DNA of 57,799 nt from Paracoccaceae bacterium (GCA_020446815.1 JAGRDY010000006.1:1-57799); one strand, 5' to 3'. Counted from the first letter of the stretch, positions 26,510-35,520 are shown. A program made the numbers and translations. The notes: a model not told the origin generated them from the letters alone.

Positions 26510-29095
26510 TCACTTGGTAATCAGGCCGCGTGCCGAACCGGCGATCAGCAGGGCCACGTCGCCCATCGCGCGCATCGGTGAAACGCTGGGCGGAAGCGCC
26601 AGATAGCGCGGGCGCCAATCGGGTCCGAATTTCTGCTTGAAGGTACGAAGGCCCTCGAAATTGTAGAACGCGCCACCGTGGCGATAGATCAGCCGCCCGA
26701 ACCGGTTCCAGGACCGTGCGACCGAGCGTTCAGAGAGCCCCGAGAGCGGCGCCGTGCCAAGGCTGAACTCCCTGGCGCCCAGAGACTTGTAGTGATCGAT
26801 CAGGCTGAGGAACATGTATTCCATCAACCCCGATCCTTCCTCGGGGACGTATCGCATCAGGTCGATCGCAAGATGCTCACTGTCCTTTGAGGCCAGAATG
26901 TTGGCGAAGGCGACGATGCGACTGTCCTTCCGCACAATGGAGATATCAAAGCGCGCCAGGTAATCCGGATCGAAGCGCCCGACCGAAAAACCCTTTTCGC
27001 GCCCCGTCTTGCCCCCGAGCCAGGCATCCGAAATCGCGCGGAGTTCCGCAATCAGGTCGGGTGCGTGGGGCGCTGGCAGGACGGCGAATTCGTAGCCGTC
27101 CCGCTGGCGCTTGTTCATTGCCGCGCGCAAGGTCTTGAAGCGTCCTCCCGCAAGACTGAAATCCGGCAGCCGGACCACGGCTTCCTCCCCGACTTTGTGG
27201 AGCGTAAGGCCAAGCTCCACCCAAAGCCCGAGATTGCGGGCACTGACCTCATAGAAAACCGGGCGAGCGTTGGACCGGGCGGCCTGTTCGGCAAAGGACC
27301 AGACAAGTGCCTCGGCCTCGGCCGGATCACCAACCGGATCGCCGAGCGCGATCCAGGACTGGCCCCGAACGGCATACATGATGAAGGAACGGCCGGTGTC
27401 CGAGAACTGGAACCGCTTGTCGCCGGTCTGGCTCAGCCAGGCTTGCGGGTCATCCGACCGAGCGCAAAGGGCTGCGGCCCGCAAAATCGCCTCCTCACGC
27501 GAAGCCTCCGGCGACATCCGCCGGGTCGGGCGCGTCAACAGGTAGATCCCGAAAAAGAACATGAGCGTGGTCGCCGCGAGCCCCGCCCGGAGTGCGCGCG
27601 GCGTATTCGAGTTTCGCGAGAGCTCCGACCACAGGTCATTCGAATACGGGACGGCCTTGTGCACGTAGAAGAAGAACGCGGCGGCCGCGAGGCCGACGCC
27701 GATGACCGTGGCGAACCACCGGACATCGAATATGCCGGAAGTCAGCCGGCCGGGCCGGTCGAAGGCCTTCCGGAAAGGCAGAAGCAAGAGCGCCCCGGCA
27801 CAGAGGAACGCCGCATTCTCGAAACCGAAGTCGTTCACCAGCGACGCCGCAGCACCTGCCAGCAATGTGCCGATGGCGAACCACCAGGCCGAAGAGACCC
27901 GACGCGCGAGACCGTGCGACGTGATGATCAGTGCGACCCCCGCCACCGCCGAGGCAATCGTTCCTCCTTCAAGGAGCAGTGTGCCGGTCAGGTCGCCTTC
28001 GGCGAGCGCGTCCGCGCGCACCGACGGCAGCATCGTGACCAGAAGCAACCAGACCCCGAACCCGAAAGCGACGACGGCCACCAGACCCGGCGATAGCCCG
28101 TGCAGCGTCGCAAAACCGGTTTGCACCGCGGGCGCTCGCGCGAGGAGCCGTGTTCCAAGGCCGCTCGCCAGCCGAATCTCGTTCAACGCCACCAGAAGAA
28201 AGGCGAGCGCAAAAGGCACGAGATAATAGACCAGACGGAAGATCAGCAGCGCCGCGGCGGCATCTCCGACCGACACCGTGGCCGGCAGTGTCCCGATGAC
28301 AACGGTTTCGAAGACGCCGACCCCGCCGGGAACGTGGCTGAGCACACCGATCATGGTCGCGGCGGCATAGACCGCGACGAAGGTCGCATAGTCGGGTTTG
28401 CCCGCCGGCAAGAGAACCCAAAGCGCGAAGGAGGCTGCGGCGATGTCGATGCATGTGACTATGAGCTGTCCGACAAGATCGGCCGGAGGCGGCAAATGCA
28501 GTTCGTGGCCGCGAATGCTCAGAGAGCGCTGCGAGACGGACATCCAGGTGATGAGGGCGACCGAAAGCGCGGTGATCGCGGCGGCAACAATTTGTATGGT
28601 CGATGGCGCATAGGGCAACAAAGCGCCGACCGCGCCTGGGTGGATCGCAAGCGCTGCAACGCCAACGAGGGTCAGCCCGGTGCCGAGGGCAACGGCGATA
28701 TAGCCAGAAACGGCCGCCACCTCGAAGGCATTGAGGCCAACGGCGGAATAGATCCGGTATCGCACCGCGCCGCCGGAGATGACGCTGACGCCGATGGTGT
28801 TGCCGAATGCGTAGCCTAGAAAGCCGCCGAGCGCGACGATCCCTCGGTCAAGCGTCTTGCCGATGAAGCGCAGGCCGAACCAGTCATACAAGACGAGCGC
28901 GACATATCCGATGATGGTGGCGCCAAGCGCGGCGGCGAGTGTACTCGCTGGCGTCGCCCTGATTTGCGCGGCGACATCCGCCGGGTTGACGGGCTTCAGC
29001 AGGTGATAGAGCGCATAGAGCCCCAAGGCGAAGAGACCGGCACCCAGAATGACAGGCGCGGCGCTTCGCAAGGATTGATAGGTCAATCGGGCCAT
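26510..29095 (-). CDS. mprF: Bifunctional lysylphosphatidylglycerol synthase/flippase MprF
   Basis: An 861-aa protein. The N-terminal two thirds hold about 14 membrane helices (flippase domain, from MARLTYQSLRSAAPVIL). The C-terminal 330 residues form the soluble synthase, a GNAT-like domain with FSVGRFDPDYLARFD, LMRYVPEEGSGLMEYMF and SLGTAPLSGL near its end. MprF transfers lysine (or alanine) from aminoacyl-tRNA to phosphatidylglycerol and flips the product outward, lowering negative surface charge and sensitivity to cationic peptides. ATG at 29095 was preferred over an in-frame GTG at 29155 because a GGAG site precedes it. It heads a three-gene operon. Confidence 0.9.
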   Translation of the reverse strand: MARLTYQSLRSAAPVILGAGLFALGLYALYHLLKPVNPADVAAQIRATPASTLAAALGATIIGYVALVLYDWFGLRFIGKTLDRGIVALGGFLGYAFGNTIGVSVISGGAVRYRIYSAVGLNAFEVAAVSGYIAVALGTGLTLVGVAALAIHPGAVGALLPYAPSTIQIVAAAITALSVALITWMSVSQRSLSIRGHELHLPPPADLVGQLIVTCIDIAAASFALWVLLPAGKPDYATFVAVYAAATMIGVLSHVPGGVGVFETVVIGTLPATVSVGDAAAALLIFRLVYYLVPFALAFLLVALNEIRLASGLGTRLLARAPAVQTGFATLHGLSPGLVAVVAFGFGVWLLLVTMLPSVRADALAEGDLTGTLLLEGGTIASAVAGVALIITSHGLARRVSSAWWFAIGTLLAGAAASLVNDFGFENAAFLCAGALLLLPFRKAFDRPGRLTSGIFDVRWFATVIGVGLAAAAFFFYVHKAVPYSNDLWSELSRNSNTPRALRAGLAATTLMFFFGIYLLTRPTRRMSPEASREEAILRAAALCARSDDPQAWLSQTGDKRFQFSDTGRSFIMYAVRGQSWIALGDPVGDPAEAEALVWSFAEQAARSNARPVFYEVSARNLGLWVELGLTLHKVGEEAVVRLPDFSLAGGRFKTLRAAMNKRQRDGYEFAVLPAPHAPDLIAELRAISDAWLGGKTGREKGFSVGRFDPDYLARFDISIVRKDSRIVAFANILASKDSEHLAIDLMRYVPEEGSGLMEYMFLSLIDHYKSLGAREFSLGTAPLSGLSERSVARSWNRFGRLIYRHGGAFYNFEGLRTFKQKFGPDWRPRYLALPPSVSPMRAMGDVALLIAGSARGLITK

Positions 29096-29191
29096 CCCAC
29101 ACTCCGGTCCGTTCGGCAATTCGGTGATCGGGATGTGATTACCCTCATGAAACACTATCTGGAAGCCGAAAACCTTCCAAATGCTTGGTTA

Positions 29192-29205
29192 TTACAAACT
29201 TGTAA
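29192..29205. promoter_or_regulatory. TTACAA palindrome between mprF and the PepSY gene
   Basis: TTACAA, AC, TTGTAA is a perfect 6-2-6 dyad in the 194-base divergent control region. It is framed by related flanks: CTTCCAAATGCTTGG on the left, AAATGCTGGAAAGG on the right. Another TTTACAA lies at 29271-29277. A likely operator shared by both directions; the adjacent OmpR-type regulator is the obvious candidate to bind it. Confidence 0.5.
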
Positions 29206-29289
29206 AATGCTGGAAAGGCGATCCACATCGCCGGCCTCCAATTGTGGAAGGCAGGCAACGAGACCTGTGCTTTACAACAAACCTGTCCC

Positions 29290-29664
29290 ATGCTTCGCAC
29301 GACAATGATCCTCCTGCCCGCCACGCTCCTTGGGGCCCTGCCGTTGGCGGCAGCGGCAGGAACCTTGGACCGGGACAAGCCCGAAATGTTACGCTCCGCG
29401 TCGCTTACGACCCAGCAGGCTCGTGACGCTGCTCTGCAGGCGCATGCCGGCACGCTGGCGGCCGTCGCCTTTGGCGAAAAAAACGGACGCACAGCCTATG
29501 TGGCGGTGGCGATCGGCGGTGACGGCCAGACTTGGACCGTCCTGATCGACGCCAGGACCGGCGAGGTCTTCGCCTCGGCGCTGTCTTCGTCTATGGATGA
29601 TCACGAGGATCAGGGCGACGGTCAGGGCCACGAAGGTCACGACAGCGAAGAGAACGACGGCTGA
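29290..29664 (+). CDS. Exported PepSY-type protein with acidic, histidine-rich tail
   Basis: A 124-aa protein. Signal peptide at residues 1-23 (MLRTTMILL to AAAA), then a single PepSY-like module: helix TTQQARDAALQAHAGTLAAV, strands AYVAVAIGG and TWTVLIDARTGEV. The final 25 residues are almost only Asp, Glu, His and Gly, which suggests metal or cation binding. Small PepSY proteins are often encoded next to sensor kinases and may modulate them. Divergent from mprF and 78 bases before the response regulator in the same direction. Confidence 0.75.
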   Translation: MLRTTMILLPATLLGALPLAAAAGTLDRDKPEMLRSASLTTQQARDAALQAHAGTLAAVAFGEKNGRTAYVAVAIGGDGQTWTVLIDARTGEVFASALSSSMDDHEDQGDGQGHEGHDSEENDG

Positions 29665-29742
29665 TCGAACGCCCCTCGAAGATTCAGAGCATTGCCCGGC
29701 CGCGTTAGGCGGCCGGGACCTATTTGGGAAAGACTGCGCCGC

Positions 29743-30414
29743 ATGAAGATTCTTTTGGCCGAGGATGATACCGAAACAGCCGCCTATGCGGTGAAGGGTC
29801 TGTCCGGGGAAGGTCATGTCGTCGATCATCTGACCAATGGCAGGGACGCGCTTTCGCAGGCGATGTCGGGTGACTACGAGCTTTTGATCCTCGACCGGAT
29901 GATGCCGGGGCTCGACGGTCTGTCGGTGCTGAAGTCGCTGCGCGCCGCCAAGATCGACACGCCTGCGATCTTGCTGACGGCAATGGGCGCGGTCGATGAC
30001 CGGGTCGCCGGATTGCGGGGTGGTGCCGACGACTACATCGTCAAACCCTTCGCCTTCGTCGAGTTGCTGGCGCGCATCGACACGATCTGCCGCAGACCGG
30101 CGACACGGGACGAAGTCCTGGAACTTGTCATCGGCGCGTTGCGGCTCGATCTGCTGAACCGCGACCTGACGCGCGATGACGAGAAGATCGACCTTCAGCC
30201 GCGTGAATTCCTGCTTCTGAAGCATTTCATGGAACGGCCGGGCCGCGTTCAGACCCGCACTGTGCTCTTGGAATCGGTCTGGGGGCTGCACTTCGACCCC
30301 AAGACCAGCGTGGTCGAAACCCATATCAGCCGGCTACGCAACAAGATCGACAAACCCTTCGACAAGCACTACCTCGTCACGTTGCACGGGGTCGGCTATG
30401 TGCTCCAGCCATGA
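29743..30414 (+). CDS. OmpR-family response regulator
   Basis: A 223-aa regulator. The receiver domain has acidic residues near 8-9 (AEDD), phospho-acceptor Asp51 (LILDRMMPG), T near 80 (LLTAMG) and K (VKPF). The C-terminal winged helix is typical of OmpR/PhoB (LDLLNRDLTR, SVVETHISRLRNKI, VGYVL). ATG at 29743 gives the standard N-terminus MKILLAEDD. It overlaps the kinase start as ATGA. Probable local regulator of the divergent mprF operon and the PepSY gene; this is inferred from position. Confidence 0.93.
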   Translation: MKILLAEDDTETAAYAVKGLSGEGHVVDHLTNGRDALSQAMSGDYELLILDRMMPGLDGLSVLKSLRAAKIDTPAILLTAMGAVDDRVAGLRGGADDYIVKPFAFVELLARIDTICRRPATRDEVLELVIGALRLDLLNRDLTRDDEKIDLQPREFLLLKHFMERPGRVQTRTVLLESVWGLHFDPKTSVVETHISRLRNKIDKPFDKHYLVTLHGVGYVLQP

Positions 30415-31805
30415 GGCGGCCGCTGTCATGGTCGATGCGCTTCGCGCTGGCGCTGTCGGCGGTGTTCGCCATCGGCACGCTGTCCGCCGGAGGTCTCTCC
30501 TATCTGTTCCTGTCTCGCGAAATGACCGCGCGCCTGTCCGCGGATGTGCGGTCGGGCGCGGAAAGTCTCGCGCGGATCGCGGCTGCAGGCGACAGGACAG
30601 ACCTGCAGGAACAGATCCTCGCACAGGTTCGCTCCAGCCGCGCCGGTGCGAGCCTTTTCGCCTTTGTCGATGCGGCAACAGGCAAGGCAACCGGATCGCT
30701 GCATCTGGCAGCACCCTTCGAAGGCGCACGACGGCTGTTGGTCGGTCAGGACATTCCCGAAAGCGACGTGACCGGAACCGGGAACGCCGAGGCCTATCTT
30801 GCCTACGGGATCCGGACCGGCCTCGGCTGGGTCATCGCGGCGCGAGACGAGGCTTGGGTCGCGGAAAGCAGCGAAATCCAGATTCAGACAACCGCCTGGT
30901 CGCTGGTGCTTGCCGCACTGTTGTCGATGGGACTCGCCGCGATCATTGCCCGCAGGAACGAACGGCGCATCGACCGGATGGACCGGGTCCTGGACCAGGT
31001 TGGCGAAGGCAGGTTCGGCCGGCGGATACGCGATGCCGGCAGCGACGACCTGGCCGCACTCGCGGCCCGCGTTGACCGGATGCTCGACCGGCTCGAAGCT
31101 GGCGTTGCGTCGATCCGGCAAGTCTCCACCGATGTCGCCCACGACCTGCGTGCGCCACTGGCGCGGCTACGGATGCGATTGGAGCCGCAGGCCCTGTCGG
31201 GCGAGGTACCGGCCGAAACCCGGCACGAGATCGGCTCCGCCCTGATGGACATCGACGCCATTGCGGCGACATTCGATGCGATCCTGCGTCTTGCCCGCCT
31301 GCAATCCGGCACCGTGGAGCGACGTAACGATCCCGTCGATCTGGGGGAAATGGCCGCATCGGTGCGCGAGATACTGCAGGCCACGGCCGAGGAGTCCGGA
31401 CATATCCTTGAACTGGATCTGCCGCCCACGCGCATGGAGGTGCAGGGCGACGAGGACATGCTTTCGCAGGCACTGACCAACCTGGTGGTCAACGCCATCA
31501 AGCATTGTCCGCCCCCGGCAAGTATTCGGATCACCGCCGGCATGCGCGGCGTTCAGCCATACCTTGCGGTTTCGGACAATGGTCCGGGCATTCCCGAAGC
31601 CGACCGCACCCGGGTGATGGAGCGCTTCGTGCGCCTCGATGCCAGCCGGTCGGTGCCCGGCACAGGGCTTGGCCTCAGCCTTGTCGCGGCGATCGGCGAT
31701 CTGCATCAGGCCCGGCTGGTGCTCGAAGACAATGCGCCGGGTCTGTCCGTGTCGATGCTGTTCCCGCCCATCGAGGCAGCGCAGGCAACGCTCACAAAAC
31801 CGTGA
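30411..31805 (+). CDS. Membrane sensor histidine kinase
   Basis: A 464-aa EnvZ/QseC-like kinase: TM1 at about 11-34, a periplasmic sensor of about 125 residues, TM2 near 163-181, a HAMP segment (RRNERRIDRMDRVLDQV), H-box with His244 (STDVAHDLRAPLARLR), then N-box (NLVVNAIKHCP), G1 (SDNGPGIP) and G2 (GTGLGLSLV). Partner of the overlapping response regulator. The periplasmic domain shows no family I recognise. Antimicrobial peptides, metal ions or low pH are typical signals for kinases next to mprF and PepSY genes; which applies here cannot be read. Confidence 0.93.
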   Translation: MRRPLSWSMRFALALSAVFAIGTLSAGGLSYLFLSREMTARLSADVRSGAESLARIAAAGDRTDLQEQILAQVRSSRAGASLFAFVDAATGKATGSLHLAAPFEGARRLLVGQDIPESDVTGTGNAEAYLAYGIRTGLGWVIAARDEAWVAESSEIQIQTTAWSLVLAALLSMGLAAIIARRNERRIDRMDRVLDQVGEGRFGRRIRDAGSDDLAALAARVDRMLDRLEAGVASIRQVSTDVAHDLRAPLARLRMRLEPQALSGEVPAETRHEIGSALMDIDAIAATFDAILRLARLQSGTVERRNDPVDLGEMAASVREILQATAEESGHILELDLPPTRMEVQGDEDMLSQALTNLVVNAIKHCPPPASIRITAGMRGVQPYLAVSDNGPGIPEADRTRVMERFVRLDASRSVPGTGLGLSLVAAIGDLHQARLVLEDNAPGLSVSMLFPPIEAAQATLTKP

Positions 31806-32175
31806 GGCAGCCGCAAGCATAGCCGGAAACCGACCTGCCATCCCGAGTTTGCACAGTCTCGAAAGCCCGGTCATCGCATGGTACCTATATCGAAGGCGCG
31901 TTGCCGCATTTCTTCGATGCTGCGGAATTCGGTTTCGTCACTACGTCCTGAAGCGTGCAGCACGTCGCAATTTTTCCTGTTTTCGCCCTTTCGGCCCGCC
32001 CCAGGGTGCTGAGGTCAGGCACGCTGCTCAAAATCGCGCCTGCCTTGATCCCGCAAGGGGAAGGCCGTATTCATGCGCCTTGCCCCGCAACGCGTCTTCA
32101 ACCCGAATACCGTCAGGCAGCGCGGGTCGCGGAAATCGCGTTGCGGCATTGTGGTGTTGGCTCTCTGGCCCGCGC
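31806..32175. other. Intergenic, nothing recognised
   Basis: A 370-base gap between the convergent sensor kinase and nitronate monooxygenase genes. I see no credible small gene, tRNA or clear terminator. Codon-like periodicity is absent. Confidence 0.5.
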
Positions 32176-33201
32176 TCAGGTCGGGCGGAGCCAACGGTCG
32201 AGCCGCGCGAGCGTGGCCTCTGCCTCGGACACGATCGCCGCGATCCGCTCCGCTGCGGCCGGCAAATCGTCGATCAGCCCGACGCTTTGTCCCGCAAAGG
32301 CCGCCATCGCTTCGAGATCTCCCGAGGTGGTGCGCAACGGCGAGTCGGTACTGTATTTCAACAGCGGCCGGCCCGCCTCCGATCCGATGACTTCGCGCGG
32401 CAGCCGGTCGGGGTGATGCCCCATGAGGTTGCGCCCCAAGGCATCGGTGACGGAGTTGCGTATGACCCGGACAGGGGAATCGGGGGGCCAGTTCAGCGCG
32501 AAAAGGTCGGTAAAGACCGTATCTTCGGCAGAAGCCGCAAGCACGCGCGCCTTGTGGTCATCATGGGCGAATGATTCCCTGGTGGCCAGAAAGGCTGTGC
32601 CGCAATGGATACCCTGCGCCCCCAGCGCCAGTGCCGCGACCAGCCCCGCCCCGCTGGCAAACCCGCCCGAGGCGATCACCGGAAGCCCGACACGCCGTAC
32701 CACCTGTTCGACCAGAACCAGTGCCCCGACCGTGCCATGCACATGGCCACCGGCCTCGACGCCCTGCACGATAAGCACATCGGCCCCGGCAGCCTCGGCT
32801 TCTTTCGCGGCTGCGAGCGAGCCGACCTGATGCAGCACCAGACAGCCCGCCGCCTTGGCCCGCGCCACGGCCTCCGGAACCACATCCCAGAAAAAGCACA
32901 TCCCCGCGACGCCGCGCTCAAGGCAGACCGCCAGTTCCGTGTCCAGCAACGCCGGGTCGGTCGCGGCGGGGATCAGGTTCACCGCGAAGGGCCTGCTGGT
33001 GCTGGCGCGAACCGCGTCGATTTCCTGCGCGATCAGTTCGGGCGATTCCCTTACCATGCCCAGAATGCCATAGCCGCCCGCTTGCGAAACCGCGGCGGCA
33101 AGTTCCGAGCGCGCGACGCCGCCCATGCCCGCGGACAGGATCGGCACGTCACAGCCAAGCAGATCGCAGACCGGACTGCGAAGGCGGTATCGGTCAGGCA
33201 T
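32176..33201 (-). CDS. Nitronate monooxygenase family flavoprotein
   Basis: A 341-aa FMN-dependent TIM barrel of the NMO/2-nitropropane dioxygenase family. Typical blocks are PILSAGMGGVARSELAAAVSQAGG at the N-terminus, HQVGSLAAAKEA, VQGVEAGGHVH (active-site loop) and PVIASGGFASG plus GAQGIHCGTAFLAT (FMN phosphate site). These enzymes oxidise nitronates to carbonyls and nitrite; some relatives act as FabK-type reductases. The ATG at 33201 overlaps the DUF488 gene end by eight bases. Final gene of a minus-strand cluster with an AhpD-like protein and a globin. Confidence 0.88.
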   Translation of the reverse strand: MPDRYRLRSPVCDLLGCDVPILSAGMGGVARSELAAAVSQAGGYGILGMVRESPELIAQEIDAVRASTSRPFAVNLIPAATDPALLDTELAVCLERGVAGMCFFWDVVPEAVARAKAAGCLVLHQVGSLAAAKEAEAAGADVLIVQGVEAGGHVHGTVGALVLVEQVVRRVGLPVIASGGFASGAGLVAALALGAQGIHCGTAFLATRESFAHDDHKARVLAASAEDTVFTDLFALNWPPDSPVRVIRNSVTDALGRNLMGHHPDRLPREVIGSEAGRPLLKYSTDSPLRTTSGDLEAMAAFAGQSVGLIDDLPAAAERIAAIVSEAEATLARLDRWLRPT

Positions 33202-33577
33202 CGGTTCTCTCCTTCTGCAACAATTCCCGCAAAACATCGCGCAGCACCAACGCATGGGTATGGCGGGTATCCCTGGCGCCGTAAAGCAGGGTCACAGCCC
33301 CCTTGCGGCACCAGACCAGGGCCTGCCCGACCGCCACCGGCGCCTGTTCCAGTTCGTCCCGGTAACAGTTCGTGAAATCGTCCCATTTCGCCGGGTCGTG
33401 CCCGAACCATTTTCGCAAGGCCGCGCTTGGCGCAACCTCCCTGAGCCAAGCGTCCAGCGGCAGATCGGCCTTGGCTATGCCCCGTGGCCACAGCCTGTCG
33501 ACCAACAAGCGCGCGCCAATGGTCTGGGCGCCCCTGCACGCATCATAGGCGCGGCAGAGATGAATTTCCGAGGTCAT
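33194..33577 (-). CDS. DUF488 family protein
   Basis: A 127-aa protein with the DUF488 signature: LLVDRLWPRGIAK, LDAWLREVAPS, LRKWFGHDPAKWDDF and the late VTLLYGARDTRHTHA. The family is uncharacterised; conserved R, W, D and H positions suggest a small enzyme. It overlaps the AhpD-like gene by four bases and the monooxygenase by eight, so all three are co-translated. Confidence 0.85.
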   Translation of the reverse strand: MTSEIHLCRAYDACRGAQTIGARLLVDRLWPRGIAKADLPLDAWLREVAPSAALRKWFGHDPAKWDDFTNCYRDELEQAPVAVGQALVWCRKGAVTLLYGARDTRHTHALVLRDVLRELLQKERTDA

Positions 33578-33918
33578 TCGCCTGCGCCCGGTTGAGGCTC
33601 GATGAGTTCAAGCGCCTTGATCGAATGGGCAAATGCCGCACCGGCGCGCATCTCGGCGGCGACCCAGATCGCCTCCATGATCGCCTCGCCGCTGGCCCCT
33701 TCGCGGCGGGCGGCCTTGACATGCCCCTCGATACACCAGGGGCACTGTGTGACATGCGCGACCGCCACCGCGATCAACTGCTTGGTGCGCGCATCCAGTA
33801 CGCCGGAGGCAAAAACCGCCTTGCTGAAGGCGTGAAACGCATCATCTGTCGCGGGGGCCAGGGCATGGCGTTTTTCGGCGTGGGCGCGGGTGGCTTTGGG
33901 CATCGTGATATCAGACAT
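33574..33918 (-). CDS. AhpD-like carboxymuconolactone decarboxylase family protein
   Basis: A 114-aa helical protein with the core motif CPWCIEGHVKAARREGAS. The CxxC pair plus His are the peroxidase/disulfide reductase active site seen in AhpD-type members, not the decarboxylase. Likely an antioxidant thiol enzyme. ATG at 33918 follows an AAGGA site. It overlaps the DUF488 gene by four bases. Confidence 0.85.
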   Translation of the reverse strand: MSDITMPKATRAHAEKRHALAPATDDAFHAFSKAVFASGVLDARTKQLIAVAVAHVTQCPWCIEGHVKAARREGASGEAIMEAIWVAAEMRAGAAFAHSIKALELIEPQPGAGE

Positions 33919-33990
33919 GGCTCGGTCCTTATTGAGGGAATGTGAGGTTTGGGCGATTGCCGCCCGAACGGTGAAACCGGCCTGCCGCGT

Positions 33991-34174
33991 TCATTCCGCA
34001 AAGCGGAGCCGGATCGGCACGAGACGCTCCTTGCGATACATTTGCCGATGCCCGGGCATCAAAACGCCCCCCCGGCCAACCGCGCGCCGTTTCGGGCGGT
34101 AAAGCGCGCCTCGGCAGCGGCGCGCAATCGCAGAAGATTCATCGGCGGGCAGGCCTTCGATCATCGCGGTCATG
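33991..34174 (-). CDS. Possible small gene overlapping the globin stop
   Basis: A 60-codon frame starts at the ATGA of the globin stop and ends at 33991 (MTAMIEGLPADESS to VPIRLRFAE). Coupled start and moderate GC3 support it, but the protein is Arg-rich with no recognisable family, and another frame is also open across its middle. It may be a decayed or frameshifted gene. Low confidence. Confidence 0.2.
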
Positions 34175-34640
34175 ACCCGGCTTCGCGCGGCGGCACGCCG
34201 GCGCATCCTTGACGGGCCCGTGCATCCGCGATGTTCTTGCCGATCGCGGCGGCAATGCGCTCGGCGCGTTCCATCACCCAAGCCGCGCCACGGGGCGGGC
34301 AGACATCAACCGCACTCTGGCCAAAAAGCGACAGCCAGCGATCGAAATGTACCTGATCGACCGGCAACGGCAGGTGCTTGGGCATCGGCGCGCCGTGGTA
34401 GCGCCCGGTCATGAGAGCGACCGAAGACCAGAAATCCACCATCCGCTCCAGATGCGAGGGCCAGTCGGCGATATGGTCGGCGAATATCGGGCCAAGCAAC
34501 GAATCCGCCCGGGCACGGTCATAAAAGGTATGAACCAGGCGAACCAGCACCTCCTCATCAAGCCCGGTGCGCGCCATAAGATCGGCGGTCACCTGTGGGC
34601 GCGCCGAATGAAAAGGTGGAAGCCGCGGTTCAAAGACCAT
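34170..34640 (-). CDS. Group III truncated haemoglobin
   Basis: A 156-aa protein with the group III (P) globin pattern: LVRLVHTFYDRARADSLLGPIF, then WPSHLERMVDFWSSVALMTGRYHG, then PKHLPL and HFDRWLSLF. The histidine in the F-helix region (PMPKHLPLPVDQVHFDRW) should be the proximal haem ligand. Such globins bind oxygen, nitric oxide or cyanide; some protect against nitrosative stress. ATG at 34640 is preferred; an upstream start adds 30 unconserved residues. About 250 bases precede the AhpD-like gene. Confidence 0.85.
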   Translation of the reverse strand: MVFEPRLPPFHSARPQVTADLMARTGLDEEVLVRLVHTFYDRARADSLLGPIFADHIADWPSHLERMVDFWSSVALMTGRYHGAPMPKHLPLPVDQVHFDRWLSLFGQSAVDVCPPRGAAWVMERAERIAAAIGKNIADARARQGCAGVPPREAGS

Positions 34641-35166
34641 GCGCCGGAAGCTTTCGGAATGGAATATGCCATGCCGATTATGCGCCTTTGACAGGCAATG
34701 TAAATTCCCCCCGGGCGTGGGATCGCACATGCCTCACGCCTTTTGCGCATGTCATCCTGGGCGCCCTGACAGGCCCGGCCCCTGCCCCGGACCGGCTGTG
34801 CTTAAGTGCTGATCCGGGCGGCGCTGTCGCGGCAGAACAACCAGCCATTCCACGACCTGTCACCGTGATTGCAGCACAGAATCGGCGACGCGCGTCGGAT
34901 CGGGGCGTTTCACCCCGGATATCAAAGCCAGCCCCGGGCGCCGGGCCAAAGTGCACAAACCGGCGACGCGCGCCATTCCCGGCGCCAAGGCCTATCGGGA
35001 TTTGCCCGAGAGTGCCGCGGCGCGGCAGGGTTCCGGCTATTCAGGGTCTCGCCGCAACGCCATCGGGGCAAGGCCATGATCCGCGCCCAAGCCTCGCCAC
35101 AAGCACATCGGCATGGCGCGCCAGCAACGGCTGATCCAGCATGAATTGCCTCGGGCTGAACCCGCC
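34641..35166. other. Intergenic, probably degraded
   Basis: About 525 bases between the globin and yraN, both on the minus strand. In many relatives gshB follows yraN, but I cannot recognise any part of it here. The codon-like pattern just after yraN (QPLLARHADVLVARL on the minus strand) breaks after about 40 codons. It may be a remnant; no gene can be supported. Confidence 0.4.
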
Positions 35167-35520
35167 TCAATGGAAGATTGCGTTGTCGATGATCTCGATC
35201 CGGCCCGCGCCGTCGACCAAAGCGACGTCAAACCGCATTTCTGTGTCCTGACCCGCAGGTTCCTTGGCGACGAATTCGCTGGCCGCGCCATAGATCCGAG
35301 CCATTTGCCGGGATGTCAGGCGTTCGGCGGCAATTGCGAAATTTCGCGCCCGTTTCACTTCGACAAACACGACCGCATCGCCGTTGCGCGCGATAAGATC
35401 GATTTCACCCGATTGCCCGCGCCAGCGGCTGGCCGCGATGGTCATGCCCTGCACCCGATAATGCGCCGCAACCTGATCTTCCGCGGCACAGCCACCGTGA
35501 TAGGATAGCCTGCCGCTCAT
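35167..35520 (-). CDS. yraN: YraN family putative endonuclease-like protein
   Basis: A 117-aa protein of the UPF0102 family, with the restriction-endonuclease-like core GEIDLIARNGDAVVFVEVK (D then ExK) and RMARIYGAASEF. Function is unproven; a Holliday-junction-resolvase-like fold is suggested for the family. It overlaps the rsmI stop by four bases, the usual arrangement in Rhodobacterales. Confidence 0.88.
   Translation of the reverse strand: MSGRLSYHGGCAAEDQVAAHYRVQGMTIAASRWRGQSGEIDLIARNGDAVVFVEVKRARNFAIAAERLTSRQMARIYGAASEFVAKEPAGQDTEMRFDVALVDGAGRIEIIDNAIFH

Noticed and set aside
27065-28096. A 343-codon plus-strand frame inside mprF
   Set aside because: Antisense shadow of the MprF coding sequence with biased, charged low-complexity product.
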